DNA from: Bradyrhizobium cajani
GTDB lineage: Bacteria > Pseudomonadota > Alphaproteobacteria > Rhizobiales > Xanthobacteraceae
Direction: 5' to 3'
Assembly (NCBI RefSeq): GCF_009759665.1
Contig: NZ_WQNE01000001.1
Span: 186,001 to 250,000 of the forward strand
DNA length: 64,000 nucleotides
Shown: positions 1 to 8,244 of the stretch, one piece after another
Numbering within the stretch: the first letter of the stretch is position 1
Layout: each line of letters begins with the position of its first letter
Position numbers and translations under genes: made by a program
Notes under the pieces: model-generated
What the model was told of the DNA's origin: nothing
The model's database searches: none
What the model saw: only the letters and a program-made list of their open reading frames with translations

Positions 1-131
1 AAATCGATACCTCGATGCGGATTGGATGAGCCACGCGGCCTGTTCGTCGTCTCTCCGTATCCACTCGTAATATGAGGCGCCACGCGGCCGACGGGTTGCA
101 AAATGCGCCGCATCATGTCTTCCCAGGACAT
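1..131 (-). CDS. Probable M23-family metallopeptidase, N-terminus only
   Basis: The minus strand starts an open frame with ATG at 131 and runs off the window edge, giving about 43 residues. A GGAGAG ribosome site lies about 6 bases upstream. The fragment begins MSWEDMMRRIL and contains TSGYGETTNRPRGS followed by NPHRGIDF. That pattern matches the G-Y-G...H-R-G-I/V-D-F zinc-site start of M23 peptidoglycan endopeptidases, which cut peptide cross-bridges; the His and Asp of HRGID would be zinc ligands. No signal peptide is visible, so it may be a phage- or secretion-system-associated lysin rather than a normal envelope hydrolase. The remainder lies outside the window. Confidence 0.62.
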   Translation of the reverse strand, partial: MSWEDMMRRILQPVGRVAPHITSGYGETTNRPRGSSNPHRGID

Positions 132-293
132 ATCCAACTCTCCATTTCAAGAGACGCAAGCCAATTCGTTCTACCCGTAGCTGCCATCCGCAGCTTCGGC
201 CAGCTTGCTCAACTCAGGATAATTGCTTAACTATCTCACCCGCAGGGGTTTGCAGGCGCGGAAATTCGATCCAATGAGACACGGGAGATTTGC

Positions 294-1253
294 TTGAGGA
301 AGTCGTCGGTCCTCAGAATTCTGGATTATGCAACGCTGGTGCTCTCACTGGCCACATTCACGTCCGCCGCCTTCGCGCAGGACCGGCCTACACCGGCATC
401 CGACAAATGGCGTCCCAAAGCCGGCGTCTATGCCGAGTCCGGCAGGAATTTCCAGTCGTCCTGCGACGAAAGCGGCGGCCTTACGATCGACCTTGGCGAA
501 AAGTCGGTCAGCGGTTACGAATGGGGCTGCGACGTCAAGAAAATCACCGATCTTGGCCCGGGCTCGCTGAAGGTTGAAATGGTCTGTGACGATTACAACC
601 TTGCGCAGAACATCAACCCTCGCGATCCCAACTGGGAGAACAGACAATTCAACGAAGTCATGCTCGTCAAGCGGCTCGATGCGGCGACGATCTCCGTTCA
701 GAAGAGCCTGAATGGGAAGCTCAAGGATCCACCCTGGCGTGCGGCCTACTGCCCTCTGAAGACACAGCGCGCGCTTGCCGAGGCCACGTTGAGAGCCAAG
801 GTGGAAGCGAAGCAAAAGGCCGAGCAGGATCGAACCCTCAAGGAGGCCCACCCGAGGGATGGCGTCTACGCGGCGGCAGGCCCCGATTTCGAGGATCGCT
901 GCACGAAGTTCAGCGACACCGTCGTTGCGTTCGCCGGCAAATCGATCACGACGGCCTCCAACATCTGCAAGATCGAAAATACGCGGGTCCAGCTTCCCGA
1001 CACCGTGAGGATCGGCGCGACCTGCGCGCTGCAAGGGGCTTCTGGCCCGGATGCCGTCACCGTGCAAGATAAGGCCTCCACCCCGGACCGCGAGAACCTG
1101 ATGTTCAAGAAGATCGACGACAAGACCGTCATTCTCTGGATCATCAACAACGGGCACTTCACCGGCGATGGTCGAAAGCTGTCCTATTGCAGCGACCAGA
1201 CGCAGCGCGCCCATGCCGGGCAACGGCGGGCCAACAAGCCGACCACGAACTAG
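294..1253 (+). CDS. Secreted protein with two internal repeats
   Basis: The 319-residue product starts at a TTG. Its N-terminus has a basic start, a hydrophobic stretch and AFAQ, a good Sec signal peptide with cleavage near residue 29. The mature part is two related modules, each starting with a D/A-G-V-Y-A motif (around residues 43 and 185) followed by F-x-x-x-C and a later G-K/E-S motif, joined by a charged Ala/Lys/Glu-rich linker near residues 160-185. Paired cysteines suggest disulfides in the periplasm. I do not recognise the family. A hairpin repeat that probably terminates transcription follows 18 bases after the stop. The start could instead be further downstream, but the signal peptide supports this one. 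Confidence 0.78.
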   Translation: MRKSSVLRILDYATLVLSLATFTSAAFAQDRPTPASDKWRPKAGVYAESGRNFQSSCDESGGLTIDLGEKSVSGYEWGCDVKKITDLGPGSLKVEMVCDDYNLAQNINPRDPNWENRQFNEVMLVKRLDAATISVQKSLNGKLKDPPWRAAYCPLKTQRALAEATLRAKVEAKQKAEQDRTLKEAHPRDGVYAAAGPDFEDRCTKFSDTVVAFAGKSITTASNICKIENTRVQLPDTVRIGATCALQGASGPDAVTVQDKASTPDRENLMFKKIDDKTVILWIINNGHFTGDGRKLSYCSDQTQRAHAGQRRANKPTTN

Positions 1254-1271
1254 CGGAGGGATCATCGAAAC

Positions 1272-1361
1272 GAAAAACCCGCGGCCAATTGCTGGGCGCG
1301 GGCTGAACCAACTCAATCTCGATGATGCCATTCTGCCAGTGTTTTGCCCGACGTGTCAAAC
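1272..1361 (+). repeat. Hairpin-plus-tail repeat, copy 1
   Basis: This copy lies 18 bases after the secreted-protein gene. It has a GC-rich hairpin with arms CCCGCG and CGCGGG, then a conserved tail of about 58 bases that starts TGAACCAACTC and ends with GTGTTTTGCCCGACGTGTCA. Position after a plus-strand stop suggests that the hairpin acts as a terminator. The tail is not explained by termination. Confidence 0.85.
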
Positions 1362-1397
1362 GATCAATCGAAATTCCGAATCGAACTTTTCGCCTGA

Positions 1398-1730
1398 TCA
1401 GGCCTCATGCCCGGCATCGCCGTCGCTCGCGTTGTCCGGATGCACGATGACGCGCTCGATCCTTTGAACCAATTCCGGTGCGCCCTCTTCGCCGTTCTCG
1501 GTCGGCTGCGCGGCCTTGCCCCAGCCGCGATCGAGGATGGCGTTCGCCGCCGAGACGCGGGCCGCCGGCGTCGCGTCATCGCTGCGCATGATGCCGACGA
1601 GCACGCGGATTGCGGTTCTGGTGTGGCTGCGCGCCAGCGAGCGGATCTCGGTCAGCGTCCGCGCTTTGGATGTCTTCCTGGCCGAGCGGACCGGCGCGCT
1701 CTCGAGCTCGCGTTCGGCCTCCTCGCTCAA
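1398..1730 (-). CDS. Phage-packaging-like small protein, HEAT-like C-terminal half
   Basis: The chosen start is TTG at 1730, giving 110 residues. It overlaps the TGA stop of the 23-residue peptide gene upstream (TTGA), so translation is probably coupled; a GGGAGA site lies about 8 bases before it. The product starts LSEEAERELES, has a basic segment, then the block ARSHTRTAIRVLVGIMR and AARVSAANAILDRGWG. That alpha-helical block resembles segments of phage terminase small subunits and related proteins that bear ALLDRGxGKP motifs. Function is inferred only from this resemblance. A longer frame starting at 1931 exists but has no ribosome site and an implausible Arg-rich extension. Confidence 0.6.
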   Translation of the reverse strand: MSEEAERELESAPVRSARKTSKARTLTEIRSLARSHTRTAIRVLVGIMRSDDATPAARVSAANAILDRGWGKAAQPTENGEEGAPELVQRIERVIVHPDNASDGDAGHEA

Positions 1731-1798
1731 GACAACGTCTCCCACAGCACGATTGCGACGAGGCCAGTGAGCGCGAGCGATATCAGGTAAGCGGTCAT
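1727..1798 (-). CDS. 23-residue single-span membrane peptide
   Basis: ATG at 1798 is preceded by GGAGAG at good spacing and opens a 23-codon frame. The peptide is one hydrophobic helix, MTAYLISLALTGLVAIVLW, ending ETLS. Its stop overlaps the TTG of the next gene by four bases, which suggests translational coupling. Such peptides are often missed by gene callers. I cannot assign a role; a single-span regulator of a membrane partner is possible. Confidence 0.55.
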   Translation of the reverse strand: MTAYLISLALTGLVAIVLWETLS

Positions 1799-2040
1799 CG
1801 TCTCTCCACGACAAGAAAATGCGCGGCAGATCGCGTAACGAGGCGCGATCGTTTCGGGCGCGAACCCTATCTCCGTAAAGCCCGGAGACCGCAGCGGCGC
1901 GAGCGACAAGCCCAGCGCCGCGGGCCGGCACGTTCGCGCGTGCACGGCCAGCAATGGTTCGGACGACAGCGCGCCGATCGGCGCTCCAGTTCCAGCGAGT
2001 GCGTGGCCGTTATGCGCCGCCGCCGTCCGATCTCGAAATC

Positions 2041-2136
2041 GAGACGAAAAAACCCGCGGCGGATGTTGTCCGCGCGGGTGAACCAAACTCGTCTCGATGA
2101 TGTCATTATGCCGGTGTTTTGCCCGACGTGTCAAAC
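2041..2136 (+). repeat. Hairpin-plus-tail repeat, copy 2
   Basis: This copy has arms CCCGCG and CGCGGG around a variable loop, then the conserved tail with small changes (GATGTCATTATGCCGG in place of GATGATGCCATTCTGCC). It does not follow a recognisable plus-strand gene. The sequence between 1799 and 2040 holds no gene I can support. Confidence 0.82.
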
Positions 2137-2182
2137 CTCGTGTTGAGCAAGTCGCCGCCATGCGAAGCGAGAACGAAGGCAG

Positions 2183-2280
2183 CGAAAATAAGAAGGCCCG
2201 CTGCAGATCGCTCCGCGCGGGCCGAACCAAACGTCTTTCGATGATGCCATTCTGCCAGTGTTTTGCCCGACGTGTCAAAC
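2183..2280 (+). repeat. Hairpin-plus-tail repeat, copy 3
   Basis: The stem here is GGCCCGC paired with GCGGGCC, different in sequence from the other copies but in the same place, so pairing is kept while bases change. The tail is nearly identical to copies 1 and 4. It ends about 80 bases before the response regulator start. Confidence 0.85.
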
Positions 2281-2361
2281 GTCGCTCATGCGACCAGGCC
2301 TTGCCGGAACTTACCCGAAGCGGCGCGCGTTGATTCCTTCGTCGAGAGGAACGTTCGCGCG

Positions 2362-2703
2362 ATGAGCCATACCGTCCTGGTTGTTGACGATGATCCCGCC
2401 GTCCTCGACGTGATCGTCGGCATGCTGGAAGATCTCGGCTGCCAGGTGATAAGCGCCCAAAGCGGGCGGGATGCGCTGGATCGGCTCGAGGAGAACCAGG
2501 ACATCTCCATCCTCATCACGGACATCAACATGCCAGGCATGGACGGTCATGAGCTGGCCGAACTGGCCAGGCGAGCCCACCCGGAGCTCAAGGTGCTTCA
2601 ACTTTCAGGCCGCGAGCCACGGCGCGGCGGCCTGCCCATGATCAGGAAGCCGTTCTCGTTCGAGGAACTCGCCGACATCATGCAGCGAACGACCGGCACT
2701 TGA
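2362..2703 (+). CDS. Single-domain response regulator (CheY-like)
   Basis: The 113-residue product is a lone receiver domain. Acidic residues D9, D10 and D11 follow the first strand (VLVVDDDP), the phospho-acceptor is D54 in ILITDINMPGMDG, the switch residue is S82 in LQLSG, and the conserved lysine is K96 in RKPFSFEEL. There is no output domain, so it probably acts by protein contact or as a phosphate sink in a phosphorelay. The kinase is not adjacent. ATG at 2362 has GAGAGGA upstream; the longer frame from 2263 runs through the repeat and is rejected. A repeat copy with a terminator-like hairpin follows about 10 bases after the stop. Confidence 0.92.
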   Translation: MSHTVLVVDDDPAVLDVIVGMLEDLGCQVISAQSGRDALDRLEENQDISILITDINMPGMDGHELAELARRAHPELKVLQLSGREPRRGGLPMIRKPFSFEELADIMQRTTGT

Positions 2704-2713
2704 ACATCACGCC

Positions 2714-2806
2714 CAAAACAAAACCCGCGGCGGATTGCTCCCGCGCGGGCTGAACCAAACTCTTTCGATGATGCCATTCTGCCAGTGTTTTGCCCGACGT
2801 GTCAAC
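2714..2806 (+). repeat. Hairpin-plus-tail repeat, copy 4
   Basis: It starts about 10 bases after the response-regulator stop. Arms CCCGCG and CGCGGG enclose a GGCGGATTGCTCC-type loop, then TGAACCAAAC and the conserved tail up to GTCAAC. It probably terminates the response-regulator transcript. Confidence 0.87.
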
Positions 2807-2999
2807 GCGGCCGAACACGAGCGAGGAGACCTTCCTCCCATTCGTATATGTGGTGCGCAAGGGGCTTGCTTCAAGTCCCGGTCCCTGCCGTAGAACCCGT
2901 GACCCGGCCAACATATCGAGGGGTCACGACATGCCTGTACTGCTTCCGACGTCCCGTTCACGCCAGCAGGCGCATCGCGCCGGCGCGAGGAACGCGGCG

Positions 3000-4463
3000 A
3001 TGACCGATCATGCCGTCATCATCGCTGGCGGCGGCCCGACCGGTCTGATGCTGGCGGCAGAGCTTGCGCTCGCCAATGTCGACGTCGCCGTGGTCGAGCG
3101 GCGCGTCAACCAGGAACTGGTCGAGACGCGCGCCGGCGGATTGCACGCGCGCAGCATCGAGATGCTCGATCAACGCGGCGTTGCGGATCGTTTCCTGCGC
3201 GAGGGCCAGATCACCCAGCTCGCGGGCTTCGCCTGGACTAGGCTCGACATCAGCGATCTGCCCACCCGGCACCCTTACGGCCTCGCGCTGCGGCAGAGCC
3301 ACATCGAGCGCATCCTGGGCGGCCGGGTCGCGGAGCTCGCGGTGCCGGTCTATCGGGGCTCCGACGTGACGGGCTTCGCGCAGGACGAGACCGGCGTCGA
3401 TATCGCCTTGTCCGGCGGCGAGACGCTGCGCGCGAATTATCTCGTCGGCTGCGACGGCGGCCGCAGCCTAGTGCGCAAGGCCGCCGGCATCGACTTCGCC
3501 GGTTTCGGCCCGACGCTCAGCAATCTCATGGCCGAGGTCGAGATGCGCGAGGCGCCGGCCTTCGGCCTGCGTCACGACGCGCTCGGCTTTCATGGCCTCA
3601 GCAAGACCGAGAACGGACGCGTGCTGGCCGTCGTGACGGAAGCGACGCTCGAGCGCACCGGCGAGCCCTCCTTGCGCGATCTCAGCGACGCCCTCATCGC
3701 GGTCTACGGCACCGACTTCAGTCTGCAAAATCCCGCCTGGATCTCCCGCTTCACCGATGCGGCACGGCAGGCCGTGTCCTATCGCAAAGCACGCGTGCTG
3801 CTCGCCGGCGATGCCGCGCATATCCATCACTCCGTCGGTGGACAGGGCCTCAACACCGGCATACAGGACGCCGTCAATCTCGGCTGGAAGCTGGCGCAGG
3901 TGATCAAGGGCACCTCGCCCGACAGCCTGCTCGACACCTACCATGCCGAGCGCCATCCCGTCGCCGCGCGCGTGCTGCGCAACACCATGGCGCAGATCGC
4001 CCTGCTCCGCCGCGGCGACGACGGGCTCAAGGCCGCGCGCGACGTCTTCTCCGAGTTGCTCGTCATGGACGAGCCGCGCCAGCGCTTCGGCGCGATGATG
4101 AGCGGGCTCGACATCCGCTATGATCTCGGCGATGGCCACCCCCTGCTCGGACGCCGCATGCCTGATCTCGATCTGACGGCCGAAGGACAGAAGTTGAGAT
4201 TGTTCACGTTGCTGCACGGCGCCCGCGGCGTGCTGCTCAATTTCGGCAAGCGCGGCGGCATCGCCGGTACGCCCTGGGCGGATCGCATCGGAGTCGTTGA
4301 CGCCGCCTGTGACGGCCCATGGCAGCTTCCGGCCATCGGAGAGGTCGCCGCGCCAAGCGCAGTGCTGCTGCGGCCCGACGGCCATGTGGCCTGGGTGGCA
4401 GACGAGAGTCGGCACGGACTCGAGGAGGCATTGACGAAGTGGTTCGGACCGGCTGCTGCGTAG
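3000..4463 (+). CDS. FAD-dependent aromatic-ring monooxygenase (class A)
   Basis: The 487-residue product is a PheA/TfdB-type flavoprotein hydroxylase that would add one oxygen to an aromatic or polyketide-like substrate using NAD(P)H. Visible motifs are the N-terminal dinucleotide fold GGGPTGLMLA at residues 10-19, the central CDGGRSLVR segment, and the FAD-ribityl motif AGDAAHIHHSVGGQGLN followed by DAVNLGWKLA. The last ~120 residues resemble the thioredoxin-like tail of this family (LLNFG, VLLRPDGHVAW). ATG at 3000 has GAGGA about 7 bases upstream; the frame extends to 2790 but that part overlaps a repeat. Rifampicin or phenol monooxygenases are relatives; the substrate is unknown. A repeat copy follows. 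Confidence 0.92.
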   Translation: MTDHAVIIAGGGPTGLMLAAELALANVDVAVVERRVNQELVETRAGGLHARSIEMLDQRGVADRFLREGQITQLAGFAWTRLDISDLPTRHPYGLALRQSHIERILGGRVAELAVPVYRGSDVTGFAQDETGVDIALSGGETLRANYLVGCDGGRSLVRKAAGIDFAGFGPTLSNLMAEVEMREAPAFGLRHDALGFHGLSKTENGRVLAVVTEATLERTGEPSLRDLSDALIAVYGTDFSLQNPAWISRFTDAARQAVSYRKARVLLAGDAAHIHHSVGGQGLNTGIQDAVNLGWKLAQVIKGTSPDSLLDTYHAERHPVAARVLRNTMAQIALLRRGDDGLKAARDVFSELLVMDEPRQRFGAMMSGLDIRYDLGDGHPLLGRRMPDLDLTAEGQKLRLFTLLHGARGVLLNFGKRGGIAGTPWADRIGVVDAACDGPWQLPAIGEVAAPSAVLLRPDGHVAWVADESRHGLEEALTKWFGPAAA

Positions 4464-4490
4464 CGCGCGAACGTGCTAGCGGCTCCAAAC

Positions 4491-4575
4491 AGAGAAAGCC
4501 CGCGGCATCCCGCGGGCTTGATCCGAACTCTTTTGATGATGCCATTCTGCCGGTGTTTTGCCCGACGTGTCAAAC
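4491..4575 (+). repeat. Hairpin-plus-tail repeat, copy 5
   Basis: This copy lies 27 bases after the monooxygenase stop. The stem AGCCCGCGG/CCGCGGGCT has a tight ATC-type loop and is followed by a T-containing run, then the conserved tail. It sits between the convergent monooxygenase and AHH-protein genes. Confidence 0.87.
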
Positions 4576-4617
4576 GAACGATCTCGAGCGGCGGACGCAT
4601 CACTCTGTAACAAGGCT

Positions 4618-6222
4618 TCACTCCGACCGAATGAGCGGCCGTATCCAGCGCGAGAACCATTCCTCGGCATCGTTGTGCGGATTGCCCGCGCCATCCACTC
4701 CGAAGATCGGTGGCGGAATGAGGTAGCTTGGTTCATCCGCAAACGCGCCGATCGGCTTGCTCGTGGGCGGTGGCCGTCCGTCAGTGGTCGGCACAATCCA
4801 GTTGCCAAACCGATCCGTGGAAGGCAGATATGGGACTGGCGCAGTCCCCGACGTGAAGACGTTACTCGCATTCGACGCGTTGACCCGGGTGAGGCGCCGG
4901 ACCTCCTCGGGTGCGACAGCTCCTGCGGCTGGAGCGTCCGGCATCTGTTGCGCGTTCGAAGGCTGCGCAGGCTGAGTGCCTGCTGGCGTGTCGGTCCAGC
5001 TTCCGAAGCGATCGGCGAAGGTGCTTGCATGTTCCGGTTCAGGTGAACTGTCTTCGGCCGGCCATCCGGGTACAAGCCCAAGAGAGCTTCCGCCTGATTG
5101 AGGGGCAGGATTCCTCGAGGCGAACGCGTTGTAAGGAGTCGTGCCCGAGGAGAAGACGCCTTCAGCGCCTCTCTCGGCGCTGCTCTCCGCACCAGCGGCG
5201 CGAGCCGGCAACATCCCAGCGGATCCAATAGCGCCCAATATTCCCAGCAATGGCAGCAATTCCGGAGCGGCCGCTCCAAGCGCGGCGATTCCTGCGACAC
5301 CATAGAGGGCGGGAGGCGGCATGTCGGCCGAAGGAGGATCGGGGTCTAGGATTGGTGAGGGCCCAGAAAATGGTTGAGGAGCCCCGGTAGCCGGATCGAA
5401 CCTGAGAACCAGGGGATCCCGAGGGGTCACCGGAGTAGGAGGCAACTGCCCAAAGCCTTGCGGATCGACCGCCGGGAAACCGGGAAGTCCATAAGCTTGA
5501 TGCGGGCTAGGCGAGAATCCTTCCGGTCGATTCAGATCTCCAGGTGAAGGCGGAATAAAGCCGGGCAGTCGCGCATCGATAACGGGGGCAACGAGGCCAG
5601 GCAGATCGGGAACAGGTCCAACAACCGCGAAGTGCTGCGAGATATGTGGACTAGAGCGATATCTCTCTAAGATCGCTATCCTGTCCGCGAGACTGAGAGT
5701 GGCGTCCGGAAAGAGGAGGGGAACGCGCAGAGCGCCTTCCCTTTGGCCAGCGGTATAAAGTCTGTCGGCGGTGTCCTGCATATGCTGAATGCTGTCTCGA
5801 TTCTCGTTGGCGTACGTTCTCCAGTTTGCGTACCAGTCTTCAATACGTTTGTTCGCGTTCTCGGGTGTCATTCCCAAAGGAGTGTTGGCAAGCAAATGCC
5901 CCTTCGCCAGCGCGTGTTTGGCAGCGCCGAGAAAGCCGCTCAGTTCGGCATCCAGCTGATCGACAGCAGCGGTGTTGCCTTCCTGAGCGGCAACAAAGGA
6001 TGGATGCGCCTGGAGTTCACCGAGAAACTTGCAGAATATTTTGCTATAGCTCCCAAGATGACCTCCTGTATGAGGGCTTGATCCTAGCTCTTGAGCTGCT
6101 TGCTCATTTGATGGCAGACCCATCAAATTCTTGATGCCGTTGAGGCTGAAACGATTACCCAAGACCTTGAGTGTGAAATGGCCAGCAAGGCTCTGTGGTA
6201 AGATGTGATGGATATGGAGCAT
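4618..6222 (-). CDS. AHH-type nuclease toxin with long proline-rich C-terminus
   Basis: The 534-residue product opens directly with an HNH/endonuclease VII-like AHH domain: HHILPQ at residues 5-10, a buried N-x-x-G-I-K-N-L-M-G-L-P strand at about 27-37, and H51/H55 in PHTGGHLGSY. These are the metal and catalytic positions of this DNase toxin family. Residues ~120-190 are helical and charged, then a Pro/Gly-rich tail of over 300 residues with an Ala/Leu membrane-like stretch near 305-335 and two related motifs DRFGSW and DRFGNW. Polymorphic toxins normally carry the nuclease at the C-terminus, so this order is unusual. ATG at 6222 has AGAGGA 5 bases upstream; 6237 is an alternative. Imm11 and DUF4261 genes follow upstream on the same strand, fitting a toxin/immunity locus. 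Confidence 0.75.
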   Translation of the reverse strand: MLHIHHILPQSLAGHFTLKVLGNRFSLNGIKNLMGLPSNEQAAQELGSSPHTGGHLGSYSKIFCKFLGELQAHPSFVAAQEGNTAAVDQLDAELSGFLGAAKHALAKGHLLANTPLGMTPENANKRIEDWYANWRTYANENRDSIQHMQDTADRLYTAGQREGALRVPLLFPDATLSLADRIAILERYRSSPHISQHFAVVGPVPDLPGLVAPVIDARLPGFIPPSPGDLNRPEGFSPSPHQAYGLPGFPAVDPQGFGQLPPTPVTPRDPLVLRFDPATGAPQPFSGPSPILDPDPPSADMPPPALYGVAGIAALGAAAPELLPLLGILGAIGSAGMLPARAAGAESSAERGAEGVFSSGTTPYNAFASRNPAPQSGGSSLGLVPGWPAEDSSPEPEHASTFADRFGSWTDTPAGTQPAQPSNAQQMPDAPAAGAVAPEEVRRLTRVNASNASNVFTSGTAPVPYLPSTDRFGNWIVPTTDGRPPPTSKPIGAFADEPSYLIPPPIFGVDGAGNPHNDAEEWFSRWIRPLIRSE

Positions 6223-6661
6223 GCTATCCTCTTGCATTCCGCAAAGGCGTCAATGAGCGCGGCCCCAAGCTGTTTGGTGCCCGCATGCGAGTGAAATTTT
6301 GATTGCTTGTCTTTGCCGTAGGCGAAGCGGCAGCTAGGAATCCAGAGCGGCGTCAAGATTCATGACGACCCATTCCATGCCCGAAGCAGGCGTTCTCGCA
6401 TGAGGTCGCCGCCAACAAACCATGTCTGCTGCGAGGAAGAGCTGAAAAAGGCCCGCGACATCCTCGCGAGCGTCACCCAACATCTTCTGGATTCTCGCAC
6501 TCCGGTGTTTTGCCCGACGTGTCAACGAACAAACCTGGCGCCGCAACGCCTTACATTCCGTTGGCCTCGACGAGCCACGCCTCGAGCGCAAGGCTTTTCC
6601 GGTCCCATAGGCGGGATTCTCAGCCAAGGGATCTCACTATCGGCAGCAGCTGCGCGTGAAC
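6223..6661 (-). other. Gap between toxin and immunity genes, no intact gene
   Basis: About 440 bases of lower G+C separate the AHH gene from the Imm11 gene. Several short minus-strand frames exist but none has a ribosome site or a recognisable product. One short frame near 6565-6612 ends LALEAWLVEANGM and may be the tail of a decayed gene. Repeat copy 6 lies inside at 6441-6526. Confidence 0.5.
6441..6526 (+). repeat. Hairpin-plus-tail repeat, copy 6 (diverged)
   Basis: A CGCGA/TCGCG stem is followed by a diverged spacer and then the conserved GTGTTTTGCCCGACGTGTCA end. It lies between two minus-strand genes, so it is antisense to them and cannot be a simple sense-strand terminator for either. 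Confidence 0.7.
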
Positions 6662-7285
6662 TCAATACTTGGTCGTATCGGTGAATCCGATGCCCCTCAT
6701 GCCCGCTTCCTTGCACGCATCCTTGACGACCTGATCGCAGACTATCATTGGATAGAAGCAAAGTCTGAAGATATGGGCCGCCCCGACACTATCCTCTTTG
6801 AAAAGTAGGCTACTTCTTCCACTCAGATTGTAAACCTTACGATCAGGCGTGGGATGCTCGATCTTGAGAACCGACTTCGCTTCGTCGACAGCATCGAGAA
6901 CCCGGATAACATCGCAAAGCCAATACGTAGGCGCGGCGCGACCGTCTCGATATCGTGTCTCGCATCTGACAAAACGAACTCCCTCCAGATCCAGCCTCTC
7001 AAGAAGGTTCTTCATCCGGTCGGAAGCGAGCCAATAGTCGTGAAAGAGCTCCCAGTCCCTGGGAGCTCGGCCGAGAGAATTGTCGATCACGAGTCGCGGT
7101 GGTTCAGGGAAAGGCGGGAATCCCCGCCCCCGTGGAGCAATGAGTACTTCGCGCTCGCCGGCGACAGCTGCGAGATTCTCCATCTCCCATCCCGGCGCCG
7201 TTTGAAACCTGAAGTCCAGGCCCACAACATAGAACCTTCGAGCTCTTGCCTTGCCCCGACGCCTCTCCGGAAGGGAACTAATCAT
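6662..7285 (-). CDS. Imm11-family (DUF1629) immunity protein
   Basis: The 207-residue product matches the Imm11/DUF1629 pattern: an N-terminal RRFYVVGLDFRF strand, PPRLVIDNSLGRAPRDWELF, DYWLASDRMKNLLE, then PTYWLCDVIRVLDAVDE and a C-terminal VCDQVVKDACKEAGMRGIGF segment. These proteins are immunity factors for polymorphic toxins, thought to bind and block the cognate toxin in the cytoplasm. Its neighbour on the same strand encodes an AHH nuclease, the likely partner. ATG at 7285 is chosen because family members start close to the FYV strand; a GTG at 7348 directly abutting the upstream TAA is possible. G+C is visibly lower than in the flanks, suggesting transfer. Confidence 0.82.
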   Translation of the reverse strand: MISSLPERRRGKARARRFYVVGLDFRFQTAPGWEMENLAAVAGEREVLIAPRGRGFPPFPEPPRLVIDNSLGRAPRDWELFHDYWLASDRMKNLLERLDLEGVRFVRCETRYRDGRAAPTYWLCDVIRVLDAVDEAKSVLKIEHPTPDRKVYNLSGRSSLLFKEDSVGAAHIFRLCFYPMIVCDQVVKDACKEAGMRGIGFTDTTKY

Positions 7286-7348
7286 CCGTCTTCTCTCGTT
7301 CACACACACGCCCAATGCACTGTAAAGTGTTGCGCTGACGATGCCCAC

Positions 7349-8122
7349 TTACACGAACTCATCCGTACAGAAAAACACCGGAAGCCCTCCAAAAACGTCA
7401 GACTTCTTGTAACGGACTGCGATACGCTCGGCCTCGTCTGCCCCGATCGTGTCGCCATCGTTCACCACGTTTCCATGCTCGATCAGATAGACGGAAAGTC
7501 CGGCCACCTTGTCGATCAGTGCCGGAAGCGTCAGCTTGCCGGTCTCGAACTCGATCTCGCGTCCGACAAAAGCGGACAACCCCACCGTGATCGCGCCAAT
7601 CTTTCTGCCCGACTGGAACGGAAGGATGTCGGTCCACAGCGTGAAGGGATAATCGGGGAACGGCTCAAACGATCGGCTGGACATGTCCAGCCACAGATCG
7701 GAAGGCCGCGCGACCCGGCCGGCCCACACGACGCCGCAGCATTCCGGCATTGCGGCGATCAGCGCGCCGATCACTGCGGTGGTGATGCGCGCGGCGACGA
7801 GCGGTCGCTCGTTCTTTCCCAGCATTGAGACGATCAGGTGACCTCGATGCCGGGCTGCCACCGCCTTGCTCTCCGGCCACGTTGTGGCAGCGCGCGACCA
7901 CAATCCGTCATCCTCCGGAATGGGAGCCGGCATCGACATGACCGCAACAAGCTCATTGCCGCAGCGAATGAGCGGCGAGTTTGCCTGAGCCTGTTGCAAT
8001 TCGTCCTTCGTCATATCCGTTGCCAATTCCGGATGTCGCGCGCGAAGAATCCTGGCAACGGCGGACATATCGGGCGTGGCCGGACTGTCCAACAAGATCA
8101 AAGCGAGAAGCGAGTTACTCAT
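7349..8122 (-). CDS. DUF4261-domain protein
   Basis: The 257-residue product starts MSNSLLALILLDS and has the features I associate with DUF4261: an N-terminal LLL strand followed by a surface helix, a central block with AVMSMPAPIP and SKAVAARHRGHLIVSMLG, CCGVVWAGRVARPSD, and a C-terminal GREIEFETGKLTLP segment. The biochemical function of this family is unknown; members often sit near toxin/immunity genes, as here, where it precedes Imm11 by 63 bases. ATG at 8122 is preceded by GGGGGTAGG. It is probably the first gene of the immunity cluster and shares its promoter, which must lie between 8123 and 8244. Confidence 0.8.
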   Translation of the reverse strand: MSNSLLALILLDSPATPDMSAVARILRARHPELATDMTKDELQQAQANSPLIRCGNELVAVMSMPAPIPEDDGLWSRAATTWPESKAVAARHRGHLIVSMLGKNERPLVAARITTAVIGALIAAMPECCGVVWAGRVARPSDLWLDMSSRSFEPFPDYPFTLWTDILPFQSGRKIGAITVGLSAFVGREIEFETGKLTLPALIDKVAGLSVYLIEHGNVVNDGDTIGADEAERIAVRYKKSDVFGGLPVFFCTDEFV

Positions 8123-8244
8123 CGGCCTACCCCCGCAGAAATCATCTTGCGACGAGATCCGCGTCTCGCCCAAAGGTTGATACTTCCGTCATCTAGAACA
8201 AATAGGGAACATTGTCAATTGACGTTTCTCGCTGCGCATCCCAT

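Noticed and set aside
345..1331. Minus-strand 328-codon frame opposite the secreted two-repeat protein
   Set aside because: It is the antisense of a better-supported gene with a signal peptide, and its product is rich in Arg, Asp and Gly without any family pattern.
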